Source of the DNA: Nevskiaceae bacterium
Lineage (GTDB): Bacteria; Pseudomonadota; Gammaproteobacteria; Steroidobacterales; Steroidobacteraceae
DNA: 64,000 nt
Assembly (NCBI GenBank): GCA_024234075.1
Contig: JACKOV010000007.1
Span: 1-64,000 of the forward strand
Reading direction: 5' to 3'
Shown: positions 1 through 10,892 of the stretch, one piece after another
Layout: every line of letters starts with the position of its first letter
Numbering within the stretch: the first letter of the stretch is position 1
The notes under the pieces: generated by a model
The model's database searches: none
Told to the model about the DNA's origin: nothing
What the model saw: only the letters and a program-made list of their open reading frames with translations
Position numbers and translations under genes: made by a program

Positions 1-1
1 G

Positions 2-184
2 CCGTGTCAATCGCACTACTTCATACGACACGGGACCGTTGCGTGGGCAGCCAAGTGGTCGAAGCAACAGATTCAGGACGGCAAGGAATGGGATCGACAG
101 GAACGCGAGCGGCACTTCGATGGCAAGCCGGCGTCGCTGGAGAAAGGTGGCTTGAAGGACTGGCTACGGCGCTGGCTCGGATAA
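2..184 (+). CDS. Partial hypothetical protein, C-terminal 60 residues
   Basis: The frame is open from the window edge to TAA at 182-184, and no start codon is visible, so the N-terminus lies outside the window. The reading is lysine-, tryptophan- and arginine-rich and ends in DWLRRWLG; it contains the charged run DGKEWDRQERERHF. The amino-acid pattern looks coding rather than random. I do not recognise the family. It sits just beyond the integrase at the edge of the element inserted at guaA, so it is probably element cargo. It could also be a chance frame, hence the moderate confidence. Confidence 0.5.
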   Translation, partial: PCQSHYFIRHGTVAWAAKWSKQQIQDGKEWDRQERERHFDGKPASLEKGGLKDWLRRWLG

Positions 185-253
185 GAACCATCGCGCCAGC
201 CTGCTGGCAATCAGCGTCGGAAATGGCTGCCAGCCAGCGGATCAATGATCTGG

Positions 254-1510
254 CTACGTCAGTGCCTGCGCCGCGATCACCTTCATCGACGACGGCAGCA
301 GTACCGGAGTGTGCGTCTTGCCCGCCACCCACGCGTCGATCATGTCCGCCCATTCCTGCAGCATGTGCCGCCGCTGCTCGGCGTACTGGGCGCGGTTGTA
401 CGTGCCGCGCGATGACTCGTTGCGCTCGTGCGCGAGCGCCTTCTCGATCCAGTCGCGGTTGAAACCCATCTCGTTGAGGATCGTCGAGCCGGTCCGGCGC
501 AGGTCGTGAACCGTGAACATCTCCAGCGGCAGGTTCTCCGCCTTGGCCTTCTCGGCGATCTGGGACGTGACCCGGTTGAGCGTGCTCGCCGCGATGTGAA
601 CATCGGCGTCATAGCGGGATGGGAAAACGTATGGCGAGCTGCCCGCCATCAGCTTCAGCGCGGTAAAGATTTCCAGTGCCTGCCGCGACAGGTAGACGCT
701 GTGCGGCCGGCGCGCCTTCATGCGCTCCTTCGGGATCGTCCAGACGCCCTTGTCGAAGTCGATCTCGCTCCACATCGCCTTCGCCAGCTCGCTCTTGCGC
801 ACGAGCGTCAGCAGGATCATCCGCAGCGCCAGGCGGTGGATATGGGCGAACGACACCTTGTCGATCAGCGTGAACGCGATCCGGATCTCCTCGGGGCTGA
901 GCGCCCGTTCGCGCGGCTTGAACGTGGCAATGGATGTCGGCGCCACCTCGTTGGCCGGGTTCGGGACCTTGTGCCCGTGCAGGTTCGCGAAGTTGTAGAT
1001 GCCCTTCACGATGTCCCGGACGTGGATCGCCGTCGCGGGCGACCCCCGGTTCTTGATCTTGAGGCACAGGATGCGCACGTCGTCCGACGACACCTCCGGC
1101 AGCAGGCGGTTCGAGAGTTCGGGTTCGACCTCTCGCCGGTAGATGCCCTTTCGCATGGTGCGGGTGCTCTCCGCCATCGGGCCCTCTTCCAGCCACTTCG
1201 TGGCGAACTGGCCCAGGGTCTGGGCGGCTGCCAGCTGGCGCTTCTCCCGCTGCTTCACCCGGGCCGGTGAGTGCCCCTGGGCGAGCGTGTTCCGGGCAGC
1301 GATGCACTTCTCGCGGGCGGCGGACAGGGATAGCCCCGCCGGGCCGTAGCGCCCCAGGGTGAGGGTCTCGCGCCTGTTGCTGATCCGGTAGTCGAACCGG
1401 AACGTGATCGTCCCGGCCGGCGAGACCGTCACGTACATCCCATCCCGGTCCGTCACTTTGTACGGCTTTTCCCGGGGTTTGAGCTTCTTCAGGGCGATGT
1501 CGGTAAGCAT
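254..1510 (-). CDS. Tyrosine recombinase (P4-type integrase) of a guaA-associated element
   Basis: A site-specific recombinase of 418 residues, full length for P4-like integrases. Residues 1-90 form the arm-binding DUF4102 domain (starts MLTDIALKKLKPREKPY), about 100-185 the core-binding helical domain, and about 205-400 the catalytic domain. The expected catalytic set is visible: Arg238 (LVRKSEL), His335 and Arg338 (VHDLRRT), His361 (LAHERN) and Tyr371 (TYNRAQY). The gene lies 316 bp beyond the 3' end of guaA and reads in the same direction as guaA, the usual layout of islands that use the guaA 3' end as attachment site. Family knowledge says it would catalyse excision and integration. No excisionase gene is seen before the window edge. 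Confidence 0.95.
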   Translation of the reverse strand: MLTDIALKKLKPREKPYKVTDRDGMYVTVSPAGTITFRFDYRISNRRETLTLGRYGPAGLSLSAAREKCIAARNTLAQGHSPARVKQREKRQLAAAQTLGQFATKWLEEGPMAESTRTMRKGIYRREVEPELSNRLLPEVSSDDVRILCLKIKNRGSPATAIHVRDIVKGIYNFANLHGHKVPNPANEVAPTSIATFKPRERALSPEEIRIAFTLIDKVSFAHIHRLALRMILLTLVRKSELAKAMWSEIDFDKGVWTIPKERMKARRPHSVYLSRQALEIFTALKLMAGSSPYVFPSRYDADVHIAASTLNRVTSQIAEKAKAENLPLEMFTVHDLRRTGSTILNEMGFNRDWIEKALAHERNESSRGTYNRAQYAEQRRHMLQEWADMIDAWVAGKTHTPVLLPSSMKVIAAQALT

Positions 1511-1533
1511 GGCGGGCCCCTGTTCTGGCGCGG

Positions 1534-1712
1534 CCCCAATTTTACCGTCAGTTGCCCATTTCTCTCAATCCGCACCGCGGAAATCACGGGTTTCTGGCAC
1601 TTTTCCCCTGAAATTCCAGCGTTTCTTTGTCCGCCTTACCGCCGACCGTATGACGGTAAAAATTGGGATTTTTCGCGGTGCCAGAAACTCATACCGTCAG
1701 TTTTACCGTCAG
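1534..1712. repeat. Iterated TTTTACCGTCA motifs and inverted repeats between int and guaA
   Basis: The 316-bp gap 1511-1826 holds no gene. It has CCCAATTTTACCGTCA ending at 1550, its near-perfect inverted copy TGACGGTAAAAATTGGG at 1651-1667, a further TTTTACCGTCA at 1701-1711 and a partial ACCGTCA at 1693-1699. A second pair, GTTTCTGGCAC at 1590-1600 and GTGCCAGAAAC at 1678-1688, is an exact 11-bp inverted repeat. ACCGTatgACGGT at 1645-1657 is a small dyad. Iterated sites beside an integrase gene fit integrase arm-type sites or an int operator; that role is inference. The stretch 1760-1826 is AT-richer with nothing recognised. Confidence 0.6.
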
Positions 1713-1826
1713 AGTGTCCCGCTTGGCACCGATAGATGGCGATAGGTCCAGAAAGGTTATTTATTATTATTCAGTAACTTAGGTTCACATTTCGTGGGTC
1801 ACGGATAGACCGCGAAAGGCACCTAA

Positions 1827-3451
<1,625 letters not shown>

Positions 3452-3455
<4 letters not shown>

Positions 3456-4921
3456 GAGACGCGGTAGTTCGGCGCTTCCTTGGTGATCGTCACGTCGTGA
3501 ACGTGCGACTCCTTCACGCCCGCGGTGGTGATGCGCACGAACTGCGGCCGGGTGCGCATCTCGTCGATGCTGGCACTGCCGGTATAGCCCATCGCGGCGC
3601 GCAGGCCGCCGGCGAGTTGGTGCAGGATCGCGACGATGCTGCCTTTGTAAGGCACGCGGCCTTCGATGCCTTCGGGCACGAGCTTCTCGAGCTCGGTGGT
3701 GGTGTCCTGGAAGTAGCGGTCGCTGGAGCCGTGGCGCTCGCCCATCGCACCGAGCGAACCCATGCCGCGGTAACTCTTGTAGCTCGCGCCGGCGTACAGC
3801 TCGACCTCGCCCGGGGACTCTTCGGTGCCGGCGAACAGGCCGCCGATCATGACGCAGTGGGCGCCGGCGACCAGCGCCTTGGCGACGTCGCCGGAGTAGC
3901 GGATGCCGCCGTCGGCGATCAGGGGCACGCCCTTCTCCGCCAGCTCGGCGGCGACATTGGCGACCGCGGAAATCTGCGGCACGCCGACGCCGGCGACGAT
4001 GCGGGTGGTGCAGATCGACCCGGGGCCGATGCCGACCTTGACCGCATCGGCCCCGCACTTGACGAGGTCGCGGGCGGCCTCGGCGGTGACGATGTTGCCA
4101 GCGATCACCTGCAGCCGGGGCCAGCGGGACTTGATGGTTTCGACCATTTTCATCACGCCGCGGGAATGGCCGTGGGAGGTGTCCACGACCACGACGTCGA
4201 CACCGGCTTCGCGCAGCGCGGCAACGCGGTCGAGCGAATCGGGCGAAGTGCCGACCGCGGCGCCGCAACGCAGGCGGCCACCTTCGTCCTTGCAGGCGCG
4301 CGGGCGCTCGGTGGCCTTCTGGATGTCCTTGACGGTGATCATGCCCTTGAGTTCCCGGCCGTCCTCACCGACCACCAGCACCTTTTCGATGCGGTGCTTG
4401 TGGAACAGGCCGAGCACTTCGTCGCGCGGCGCGTTCTCGCGCACCGTCACCAGGCGTTCCTTCGGCGTCATCACGGCCGAGACGGGCGAATCGAACTGGG
4501 TCTCGAAGCGCAGGTCGCGGCTGGTCACGATGCCGACCAGTGCATTGCCGACCACCACCGGCACGCCGGAGATGCCGCGCGCCTTGGTCAGGTCGATGAC
4601 CTGGCGAATCGTGGTGTCGGGGGTGACCGTGATCGGGTCGAGCACCACGCCGCTTTCGTACTTCTTGACGCGGCTGACCTCGCGAGCCTGGGCTTCGACG
4701 GTCATGCTCTTGTGGATGATGCCGATGCCGCCCTCCTGCGCCATGGCGATCGCCAGTCGCGACTCGGTGACGGTGTCCATGGCGGCCGACATCACCGGCA
4801 GGTTCAGGCGGATGCTGGCGGTCAGCTGGGTCGAGAGATCGACCTCGCGGGGCAGCACTTCGGAGTAGGCCGGGACCAACAGGACATCGTCGAAGGTCAG
4901 GGCTTCTTCGAGAATTCGCAT
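3452..4921 (-). CDS. guaB: Inosine-5'-monophosphate dehydrogenase
   Basis: Oxidises IMP to XMP with NAD+, the first committed step of guanine nucleotide synthesis. At 489 residues it has normal family length. The TIM barrel is split by two CBS domains (about residues 95-205), visible as DPITVTPDTTIRQVIDL and VMTPKERLVTVREN. The catalytic cysteine loop reads GIGPGSICTTRIVAGVG, and the flap region includes YRGMGSLGAM. It forms a bicistron with guaA through a 4-base GTGA overlap. A good sigma70-type promoter precedes it at 4958-4986. Confidence 0.98.
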
Positions 4922-4957
4922 CGGGGGGAGTGTCCAGCAGGGATCGATGGACGGCGC

Positions 4958-4986
4958 ATTCTACGCAGGCGGGAAAAACCGGTAAA
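4958..4986 (-). promoter_or_regulatory. Sigma70-type promoter of guaBA
   Basis: Read on the minus strand: -35 TTTACC (4981-4986), a spacer of exactly 17 bp, and -10 TAGAAT (4958-4963). The predicted start lies about 30 nt before the guaB ATG. Both hexamers and the spacing fit the consensus well. I see no clear PurR operator. Confidence 0.6.
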
Positions 4987-5064
4987 CTCGGAAACTGCAG
5001 GCCGCCGTGTCCCGTGCGGCTGCGGCATTCCCGGGCCCCCGCCCGCCCCTTGCTCGAGGCACCC

Positions 5065-6450
5065 TTGTCCGCGAGATTTCCCGGCGCCGGCGGCCCGCGC
5101 GCCGACCGCGACATCTACACCGTGGCCCGCCTCAATCGCGAGGTGCGGATGCTGCTCGATCATGGCCTGCCGGTGATCTGGGTCGAGGCCGAAATCTCCA
5201 ACTTTTCGCGACCGGCATCGGGACACTGGTATTTCACGCTCAAGGACCGTGACGCCCAGGTCCGCTGCGCGATGTTCCGGCAACGCAACCTGGTGGTGCG
5301 CTTCGTGCCGGCCGAAGGCAAGCAGGTGCTGGCCCGTGCCCGGGTCAGCCTGTACGAGCCGCGCGGCGACTATCAGCTGATCGTCGATCACCTCGAGGAA
5401 TCCGGCGTCGGCGCGCTGAAGCGCGAATTCGAGCGCCTCAAGGCCAAGCTTGCCGCCGAGGGGCTGTTCGCGACCGAACTCAAGCGGCCCCTGCCGGCCG
5501 TGCCGCGCCGCATCGGGGTCGTCAGTTCGCCGAGCGGCGCCGCGGTACGCGACGTAATCCAGGTGCTGGGGCGGCGCTTTCCGGCCGCCGATGTGCTGAT
5601 CTACCCGACCGCAGTGCAAGGCGCGGCGGCGGTCGAGGAGATCCTGGCGGCACTGGCGCAGGCGGCCGAGCGTCGCGAGTGCGACGTGCTGATCGTCGCG
5701 CGCGGCGGCGGCTCGCTCGAGGATCTGCAGGCGTTCAACGACGAGCGGGTCGCGCGCGCGATCCGTGCCAGCCCGATCCCGGTGATCAGCGGCGTCGGCC
5801 ACGAAGTCGACTTCACGATCGCCGATCTGGTCGCCGACGTGCGTGCACCGACACCCTCGGGTGCTGCCGAACTCGCGGTGCCGGACCGGCGCGAATGGCT
5901 GTTGCGCATCGCCCGGATCGCCCAGCGGCTCGACACCGCGGCGTTGCGGCAGATGCGTGCCGGGGGGGAGCGTCTCGACAACCTGCGCCGCCGGCTGGCC
6001 CGCCTGCATCCGGGCATGGGGCTGCAGCGTGATGCCCAGCGCCTCGACGAGCTCGAACAGCGGCTCGGCGCCCTGGTCCGGCTGCGGCTCGCCGGCGGCG
6101 GCGCCCGGCTGCAGGAGCTGGCGGCGCGGCTCGCCGCCCGCTCCCCGGTACTGCGGCTGCGCGACCTGCGATCGCGCGAGCAGCGCCTGTCGATGCGGCT
6201 TGGCAATGCCATGACCCAGACCCTGCAGCGGGTCAGCCAGCGCCTGGCGCTGGCCCAGCGTGGGCTGCATGCGGTCAGCCCGCTGGCGACGCTCGGTCGC
6301 GGCTTCGCGCTGGCGACCCGGGCGGCGGATGGCGCCCTGCTGCATGCCGCCGACGAGGTGCAGGTCGGCGAAGCGATCCGCGTCCGGCTCGGCCGCGGCG
6401 CGCTCGAAGCCACGGTGACCGGCCGTGGACCTACGGAGAACGAACCATGA
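5065..6450 (+). CDS. xseA: Exodeoxyribonuclease VII large subunit
   Basis: The catalytic subunit of the single-strand-specific exonuclease VII. The N-terminal OB-fold shows WVEAEISNFSRPASGHWYF. The central nuclease domain shows the family signature ARGGGSLEDLQAFNDE, and a long arginine-rich coiled segment follows to a C-terminal LATLGRGFALAT strand. I placed the start at TTG 5065 (461 residues, E. coli-like length). A GAGG ribosome site sits 6-9 bases before it, and the homologous region DIYTVARLNREVR begins soon after. The frame is open further upstream to 4930, but that part looks non-homologous. It is divergent from guaB and overlaps the next gene by ATGA. The small subunit gene xseB is not in the window. 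Confidence 0.93.
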   Translation: MSARFPGAGGPRADRDIYTVARLNREVRMLLDHGLPVIWVEAEISNFSRPASGHWYFTLKDRDAQVRCAMFRQRNLVVRFVPAEGKQVLARARVSLYEPRGDYQLIVDHLEESGVGALKREFERLKAKLAAEGLFATELKRPLPAVPRRIGVVSSPSGAAVRDVIQVLGRRFPAADVLIYPTAVQGAAAVEEILAALAQAAERRECDVLIVARGGGSLEDLQAFNDERVARAIRASPIPVISGVGHEVDFTIADLVADVRAPTPSGAAELAVPDRREWLLRIARIAQRLDTAALRQMRAGGERLDNLRRRLARLHPGMGLQRDAQRLDELEQRLGALVRLRLAGGGARLQELAARLAARSPVLRLRDLRSREQRLSMRLGNAMTQTLQRVSQRLALAQRGLHAVSPLATLGRGFALATRAADGALLHAADEVQVGEAIRVRLGRGALEATVTGRGPTENEP

Positions 6451-7328
6451 GGATGACCCTGTCGCGCAGGAGTGCGAACGGTCTGCTGCTCGGCGGAGCC
6501 TTGCTATGGACCGCGACCGTCGTGGCTACGACCGCCATGGCCGAAACTGCACTGCCACGAGCGAGCGCGGTGCCGGGCGGTGTGGTGATGATCGACTTGC
6601 CGGCAACAGCAGGCGCTGGTGCGGACACGCCGCCGCGGGTCAGCTTCGAGGGCAACCGGGTCATGCTGCTGCGTCACGGGACAGGCTGGCGCGCCATCGT
6701 CGGCATCCCGCTGTCCCAGGCACCCGGCGAAGTGCAGCTCGAGATCGAGCGCGACGGCCGGCGTGAAACCCGCCAGCTGCAGATTGTCGGCAAGCAGTAC
6801 ACCACGCAGTACCTGAAGGTGCCGCCGAGCCAGGTCGATCTGGCGCCGGCCGACCTGGCGCGGGTCGAGACCGAGCAGACGCGGATCCGGGCGGCACTGG
6901 CCACCTTCAGCGAGACCCCGCCTGCGACCCTGGTACTGCGCGCGCCGGTGCGCGGCCCGCGTTCGAGTTCCTTCGGCTCGCGCCGGTTCTTCAACCAGCA
7001 GCCGCGCAACCCGCACAGCGGAATGGACATCGCGGCGCCGACTGGCACGCCGGTGTACGCCCCGGCGGACGGCGAGGTCGTCGATACCGGCGATTACTTC
7101 TTCAACGGCAAGTCGGTGTTCATCGACCACGGCCAGGGCCTGGTGACCCTGTACTGCCACCTCAGCGAGATCGCCGTGCCGACGGGGACACGGGTGCGCA
7201 GCGGCGAGCGAATCGGCGCCGTCGGCGCTACCGGCCGGGTCACCGGCCCGCATCTGCATTGGGGCGTGGCGCTGAACCGCGTGCTGGTGGATCCGGCGCT
7301 GTTCCTGCCGGTCGCGACAGCACCTTAG
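6447..7328 (+). CDS. M23-family (LytM-type) peptidase
   Basis: A secreted murein-active or LytM-regulator protein of 293 residues. A signal peptide with a hydrophobic core is followed by a cut-like TAMAE site (about residue 32). A beta-rich N-terminal part, of the kind found before many LytM domains, fills the middle. The C-terminal M23 domain carries the zinc ligand motif HSGMDIAAP and the HLHWGV motif that supplies a ligand and the catalytic His; YCHLSEI is also present. The metal ligands appear intact, so activity on peptidoglycan cross-links is expected. It overlaps xseA by four bases and is probably cotranscribed with it. The substrate is inferred from family. Confidence 0.9.
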   Translation: MRMTLSRRSANGLLLGGALLWTATVVATTAMAETALPRASAVPGGVVMIDLPATAGAGADTPPRVSFEGNRVMLLRHGTGWRAIVGIPLSQAPGEVQLEIERDGRRETRQLQIVGKQYTTQYLKVPPSQVDLAPADLARVETEQTRIRAALATFSETPPATLVLRAPVRGPRSSSFGSRRFFNQQPRNPHSGMDIAAPTGTPVYAPADGEVVDTGDYFFNGKSVFIDHGQGLVTLYCHLSEIAVPTGTRVRSGERIGAVGATGRVTGPHLHWGVALNRVLVDPALFLPVATAP

Positions 7329-7398
7329 GAGTCCGCTCACGCGGCCGCTCAGGAGTGGATCCGGGAGCGTTGCCCGCTGCTCGCGCCCGCACCGGGCT

Positions 7399-8805
7399 TC
7401 AGCGACTGGCAGGACGCCGGCGGCGCGACGGACGCGGGCCGCTGCCGCTCGCGGCCTTCTTGCGGCCCTCGTGATCGGCCTTGCGCGCGGCGTCGTAGGG
7501 GTTGCGGCCGCCGCGGTATTCAACCGCGACCGGCGAGGCGAACAGATCGAACTCGCGACGGAAGACGTTGGCGAGGTAGCGCGTATACGACTCCGGCACG
7601 TCCTTGGTCTGGTTGCCGTGGATGATGATCCGCGGCGGATTGCGGCCGCCCTGGTGGGCATAGCGCAGCTTGATCCGGCGGCCCCGCACCAGCGGCGGCT
7701 GGTGCTGCTGGATGGCGCGTTCCAGGGTGCGGGTCAGCACTGCGGTCGGGATTTCGCGCATCGCTGCGTCGTACGCCTGGATGGTGGCCTGCACCAGCTC
7801 GCCGACCCCGGTGCCATGGCGGGCGGAAATGAAATGCACCGGCACGAAGGGCACGAAATCGAGTTTCAGCCCGAGCTGGCGGCGGATCTCGTCGCGCTGC
7901 TCCATCGGCACGCCGTCCCATTTGTTGACGGCAATCAGCAAGGCGCGACCGCGATTCAGTGCCAGGCCGAGCACGCTGGCATCCTGTTCGCCGATCACGT
8001 CATGGGCGTCGCAGACGAAGATCACGACGTGTGCTTCTTCGATGGCCTGCAGCGTCTTGGCGACGCTGGCGCGCTCGATCGCATCGTCGATGCGGGCACG
8101 GCGCCGCACCCCGGCGGTGTCGATCAGCACGAACTCGCGTTCGTCGCGCTGGAACGGCACGAAGATGCTGTCGCGGGTAGTGCCCGGCGTGTCGCTGGCG
8201 ATCACCCGCTCCTCGCCGATCAGGCGGTTGACCAGCGTCGATTTGCCGACGTTCGGGCGGCCGATGATGGCCATGCGGATGGCGCGATCCTTCGATTCGT
8301 CCAGCGGTGGCTGCGGCTCGATGCCCTCGAGCACCCGCTCCATCAGCTCGCGGCAGCCCTCGCCATGCGCGGCCGCGATCGCCATCGGTTCGCCGAAGCC
8401 GAGCGCGTGGAAATCGGCGCCGGCGATCGCGGTGTCCAGACCCTCGGCCTTGTTGAGCGCCAGGAACACCGGCTTGCCGGAACGACGCAGCTCGCGGGCG
8501 ACGAAATGATCCTGCGGTGTCAGGCCGCTGCGCGCATCGGCGATGAACACCAGTAGATCGGCCTCGGCGACCGCCCGTTCGGTCTGGGCGCGCATCGGCG
8601 TTTCCAGGCCCGACGGCTGCTCCACCAGGCCACCGGTATCGACGACGATGAACGGCTGGCCACCGAGCTTGCCGAAGCCGTACTGGCGATCGCGCGTGAC
8701 ACCGGGTACGTCGGCGACAATGGCGTCGCGCGTGCCGGTCAGGCGGTTGAACAGTGTCGACTTGCCGACATTCGGACGGCCGACCAGCGCGACGACGGGC
8801 AGCAT
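7399..8805 (-). CDS. der: Ribosome biogenesis GTPase Der (EngA)
   Basis: A double-GTPase that assists 50S subunit maturation. Two G domains are visible, each with a P-loop (GRPNVGKSTLFN near residue 8 and GRPNVGKSTLVN near 180). The NKxD motifs are ALNKAEG, which is degenerate at the Asp, and AVNKWDG, and the switch motifs are DTGG and DTAG. The C-terminal KH-like domain has RTLERAIQQHQPP and ends in a basic tail. At 468 residues it is within the family range. It closes the hisS-yfgM-bamB-der run, the same order as in E. coli. Confidence 0.98.
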   Translation of the reverse strand: MLPVVALVGRPNVGKSTLFNRLTGTRDAIVADVPGVTRDRQYGFGKLGGQPFIVVDTGGLVEQPSGLETPMRAQTERAVAEADLLVFIADARSGLTPQDHFVARELRRSGKPVFLALNKAEGLDTAIAGADFHALGFGEPMAIAAAHGEGCRELMERVLEGIEPQPPLDESKDRAIRMAIIGRPNVGKSTLVNRLIGEERVIASDTPGTTRDSIFVPFQRDEREFVLIDTAGVRRRARIDDAIERASVAKTLQAIEEAHVVIFVCDAHDVIGEQDASVLGLALNRGRALLIAVNKWDGVPMEQRDEIRRQLGLKLDFVPFVPVHFISARHGTGVGELVQATIQAYDAAMREIPTAVLTRTLERAIQQHQPPLVRGRRIKLRYAHQGGRNPPRIIIHGNQTKDVPESYTRYLANVFRREFDLFASPVAVEYRGGRNPYDAARKADHEGRKKAASGSGPRPSRRRRPASR

Positions 8806-8838
8806 GGCGGAGGCGACGTGCGGCGCAGGACGACGGCC

Positions 8839-10101
8839 TCAGCCGCGCCGCGCCGCCTCGCCGGCGGCAGCCGGAGCGACTGCCGCCGCAGGCGGCGCAG
8901 CCTCCGCCGCCGTCGGCACCGCCGGGCGCGTACGGAACGCCGCCAGCCCGCCTTTGTCGTCGAGCACGTAGAGGGTGTCGCCGACGGCCACCGGTGCGTT
9001 GCTGACGCGATCACCGACCCGGGTACGCGCCACCAGCGTGCCGCTGGTCCGCTCGAGCCAGTGAACGTAGCCCTGGAAATCGGCGATCGCGACGTAGTCG
9101 CCGACCACGGTGGGTGCGGACAGGCCGCGGCGCAGGAAGGCGTCCTGGCGCCACAGCTCGACCCCGGTGCGGCGACGCAGCGCGACGACCTCGCCCCCTG
9201 CCGTGGAGACATAGACCGCATCGTCGTCGAAATCGAGGCCACGATGGCTCGAGATCTCGCGCGACCACCAGACCTGCCCGGAATCGAGCGCCAGCATCGC
9301 GGCCCGGCCCTGGTAACCGACCACGAAGACGTCGGCACCCGAGACCTTGACGGCCGCATCGATGTCGACCAGCCGCTCGAGCTCGGTGCGACCCCGCGGC
9401 GGCGTCACCACCGCGTCCCAGATGATCTCGCCATCGTCGACGTTGACTGCCAGCACCCGGCCGTTGTCGAAGCCGCTAAGCGCGACGTTGCCGACGATCG
9501 CCGGCGTACCGATGCCCCGCAAGGTCAGGCGCGGCACCTGTTGTTCCTCGCGCCAGCGCTCCTTGCCGGTGGCCGGATCGAGGCCGAGCAACCGTCCATC
9601 GACCGTGCGCACGACGACCACGGTGGCGCTGATCGCCGGCGCGGCCAGCAACTCGCCGCCGACCGGCACACGCCAGCGTTCGCGTCCGTCCGCCTGCTCC
9701 AGGGCGATCACCTCGCCATCCGCCGAGCCGACCACCACCAGTCCGTGGCCACTGCCGGTGCCGCCCGACAGCGCCGCCTTGGTGCGGATGCGCCAGGCGA
9801 CGCGACCGTTGGCGAGATCGAAGGCCGCGATTTCGCCCCCGGCACCTGCCGCGTACAAACGTTCGCCATCGGCCGACGCCGCGAGTCCGAGCCGCAGCAC
9901 GGCATCGCCACCGGCGAGCTTGGCACTCCAGGCGCGATCGACCCGCAGGGTCGGCTTGAAATCCACCAGCTCGGCAGGCGGCTCGACGTCCTTCTCCTTG
10001 GAGCAGGCCGCGAGCAGGGTCAACACCGCCACGGCCAGACCCGCAGCCCAGCGCCGGCCCGGCGCGGGCAGCGTTGCCACGGCCGGCAGCATGCGGCTCA
10101 C
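8839..10101 (-). CDS. bamB: Outer membrane assembly lipoprotein BamB
   Basis: A subunit of the BAM complex that inserts beta-barrel proteins into the outer membrane. It has a lipoprotein signal with lipobox LLAACSKEK, then a PQQ-like eight-bladed propeller. Repeated blade motifs include DGERLYAAGAGGEIAAFD, GRVAWRI, DGRERWRV and TGKERWRE. The start is GTG, sharing GTGA with the stop of the upstream yfgM-like gene. The C-terminal tail is Ala-rich. It probably works with LptD and SurA, which are encoded later in this window. Confidence 0.95.
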   Translation of the reverse strand: MSRMLPAVATLPAPGRRWAAGLAVAVLTLLAACSKEKDVEPPAELVDFKPTLRVDRAWSAKLAGGDAVLRLGLAASADGERLYAAGAGGEIAAFDLANGRVAWRIRTKAALSGGTGSGHGLVVVGSADGEVIALEQADGRERWRVPVGGELLAAPAISATVVVVRTVDGRLLGLDPATGKERWREEQQVPRLTLRGIGTPAIVGNVALSGFDNGRVLAVNVDDGEIIWDAVVTPPRGRTELERLVDIDAAVKVSGADVFVVGYQGRAAMLALDSGQVWWSREISSHRGLDFDDDAVYVSTAGGEVVALRRRTGVELWRQDAFLRRGLSAPTVVGDYVAIADFQGYVHWLERTSGTLVARTRVGDRVSNAPVAVGDTLYVLDDKGGLAAFRTRPAVPTAAEAAPPAAAVAPAAAGEAARRG

Positions 10102-10838
10102 GGCGCGGCCACCGGTGCAGCCGCCTGCGCCGCCGGGGTCTCGGTGGGCGGTGCCGCAGCAGCCGGCGGAGCATCGTCGGCGACGATGCCATCGGCCAGC
10201 AGATCCGTGATTTTCAGATCGACCGCCCGGCGGTCGACGCTGCCGTCCACGTCCGTCTCGAGCGCCTTGCGCCAGGCGCGCACCGCCGCCGGCTTGTCGC
10301 CCTTGGCATCGAGCACGTCGCCGCGAATCTCCTCGAAACGCGCGGCAAACGCTCCGGGCGCCGCCCCATCGAGCGTGGCCATGGCGATATCCGGATTGCC
10401 CTGGGCGAGTTGCACCCGCGCCAGGCGCAGCCGGGCAACCAGACGAAGCTGTTCATCGCGGGATTTGTTCATTACCCGGGTCAGACGCTCGACCGCCTTG
10501 CCAAGTTCACTTTCCTCGACCAGCGAACGGGCCGCCAGCAGGTCGGCCTGGTCGGCATAGGGCGAGGAGTCATGGTCGCGGCGCAGATCGTCGATCAGGC
10601 TCATGCCGCGGGTACGGTCGCCCCGCTCGAAGGCCTCGAGGATCTGCGAATACGTCGCACTGGCGGTCAGCGCCTGCTGTTCGACCCGCTCCTGCCACCA
10701 GCGCCAACCGCCGAGTGCGCCGAGTCCGAGCACCACGCCCAGGAGCAGCCAGGGGCCGTTCTCGCGCAGCCACTGCTTGACGCGCTCCCACTGCTCCTCT
10801 TCGGAATAAAAATCGTCGACCACTTGTGTCTCCTGCAA
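10098..10838 (-). CDS. yfgM: YfgM-family tetratricopeptide membrane protein
   Basis: An inner-membrane-anchored periplasmic TPR protein of 246 residues, known in E. coli as a partner of PpiD and the Sec translocon. The N-terminus has an acidic start (DDFYSEEEQWERVKQWLRENG), one transmembrane segment (WLLLGVVLGLGALGGWRWW) and then TPR-like helices. The C-terminus is Ala/Pro-rich. It is located between hisS and bamB exactly as in E. coli, with translational overlap to bamB. The annotation rests on domain layout plus synteny. Confidence 0.88.
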   Translation of the reverse strand: MQETQVVDDFYSEEEQWERVKQWLRENGPWLLLGVVLGLGALGGWRWWQERVEQQALTASATYSQILEAFERGDRTRGMSLIDDLRRDHDSSPYADQADLLAARSLVEESELGKAVERLTRVMNKSRDEQLRLVARLRLARVQLAQGNPDIAMATLDGAAPGAFAARFEEIRGDVLDAKGDKPAAVRAWRKALETDVDGSVDRRAVDLKITDLLADGIVADDAPPAAAAPPTETPAAQAAAPVAAP

Positions 10839-10892
10839 CAGCCCGCGACCTGCGGGCCAGAACGGGCGCCCAGCGCCCCTCAGCGGCCCGCG

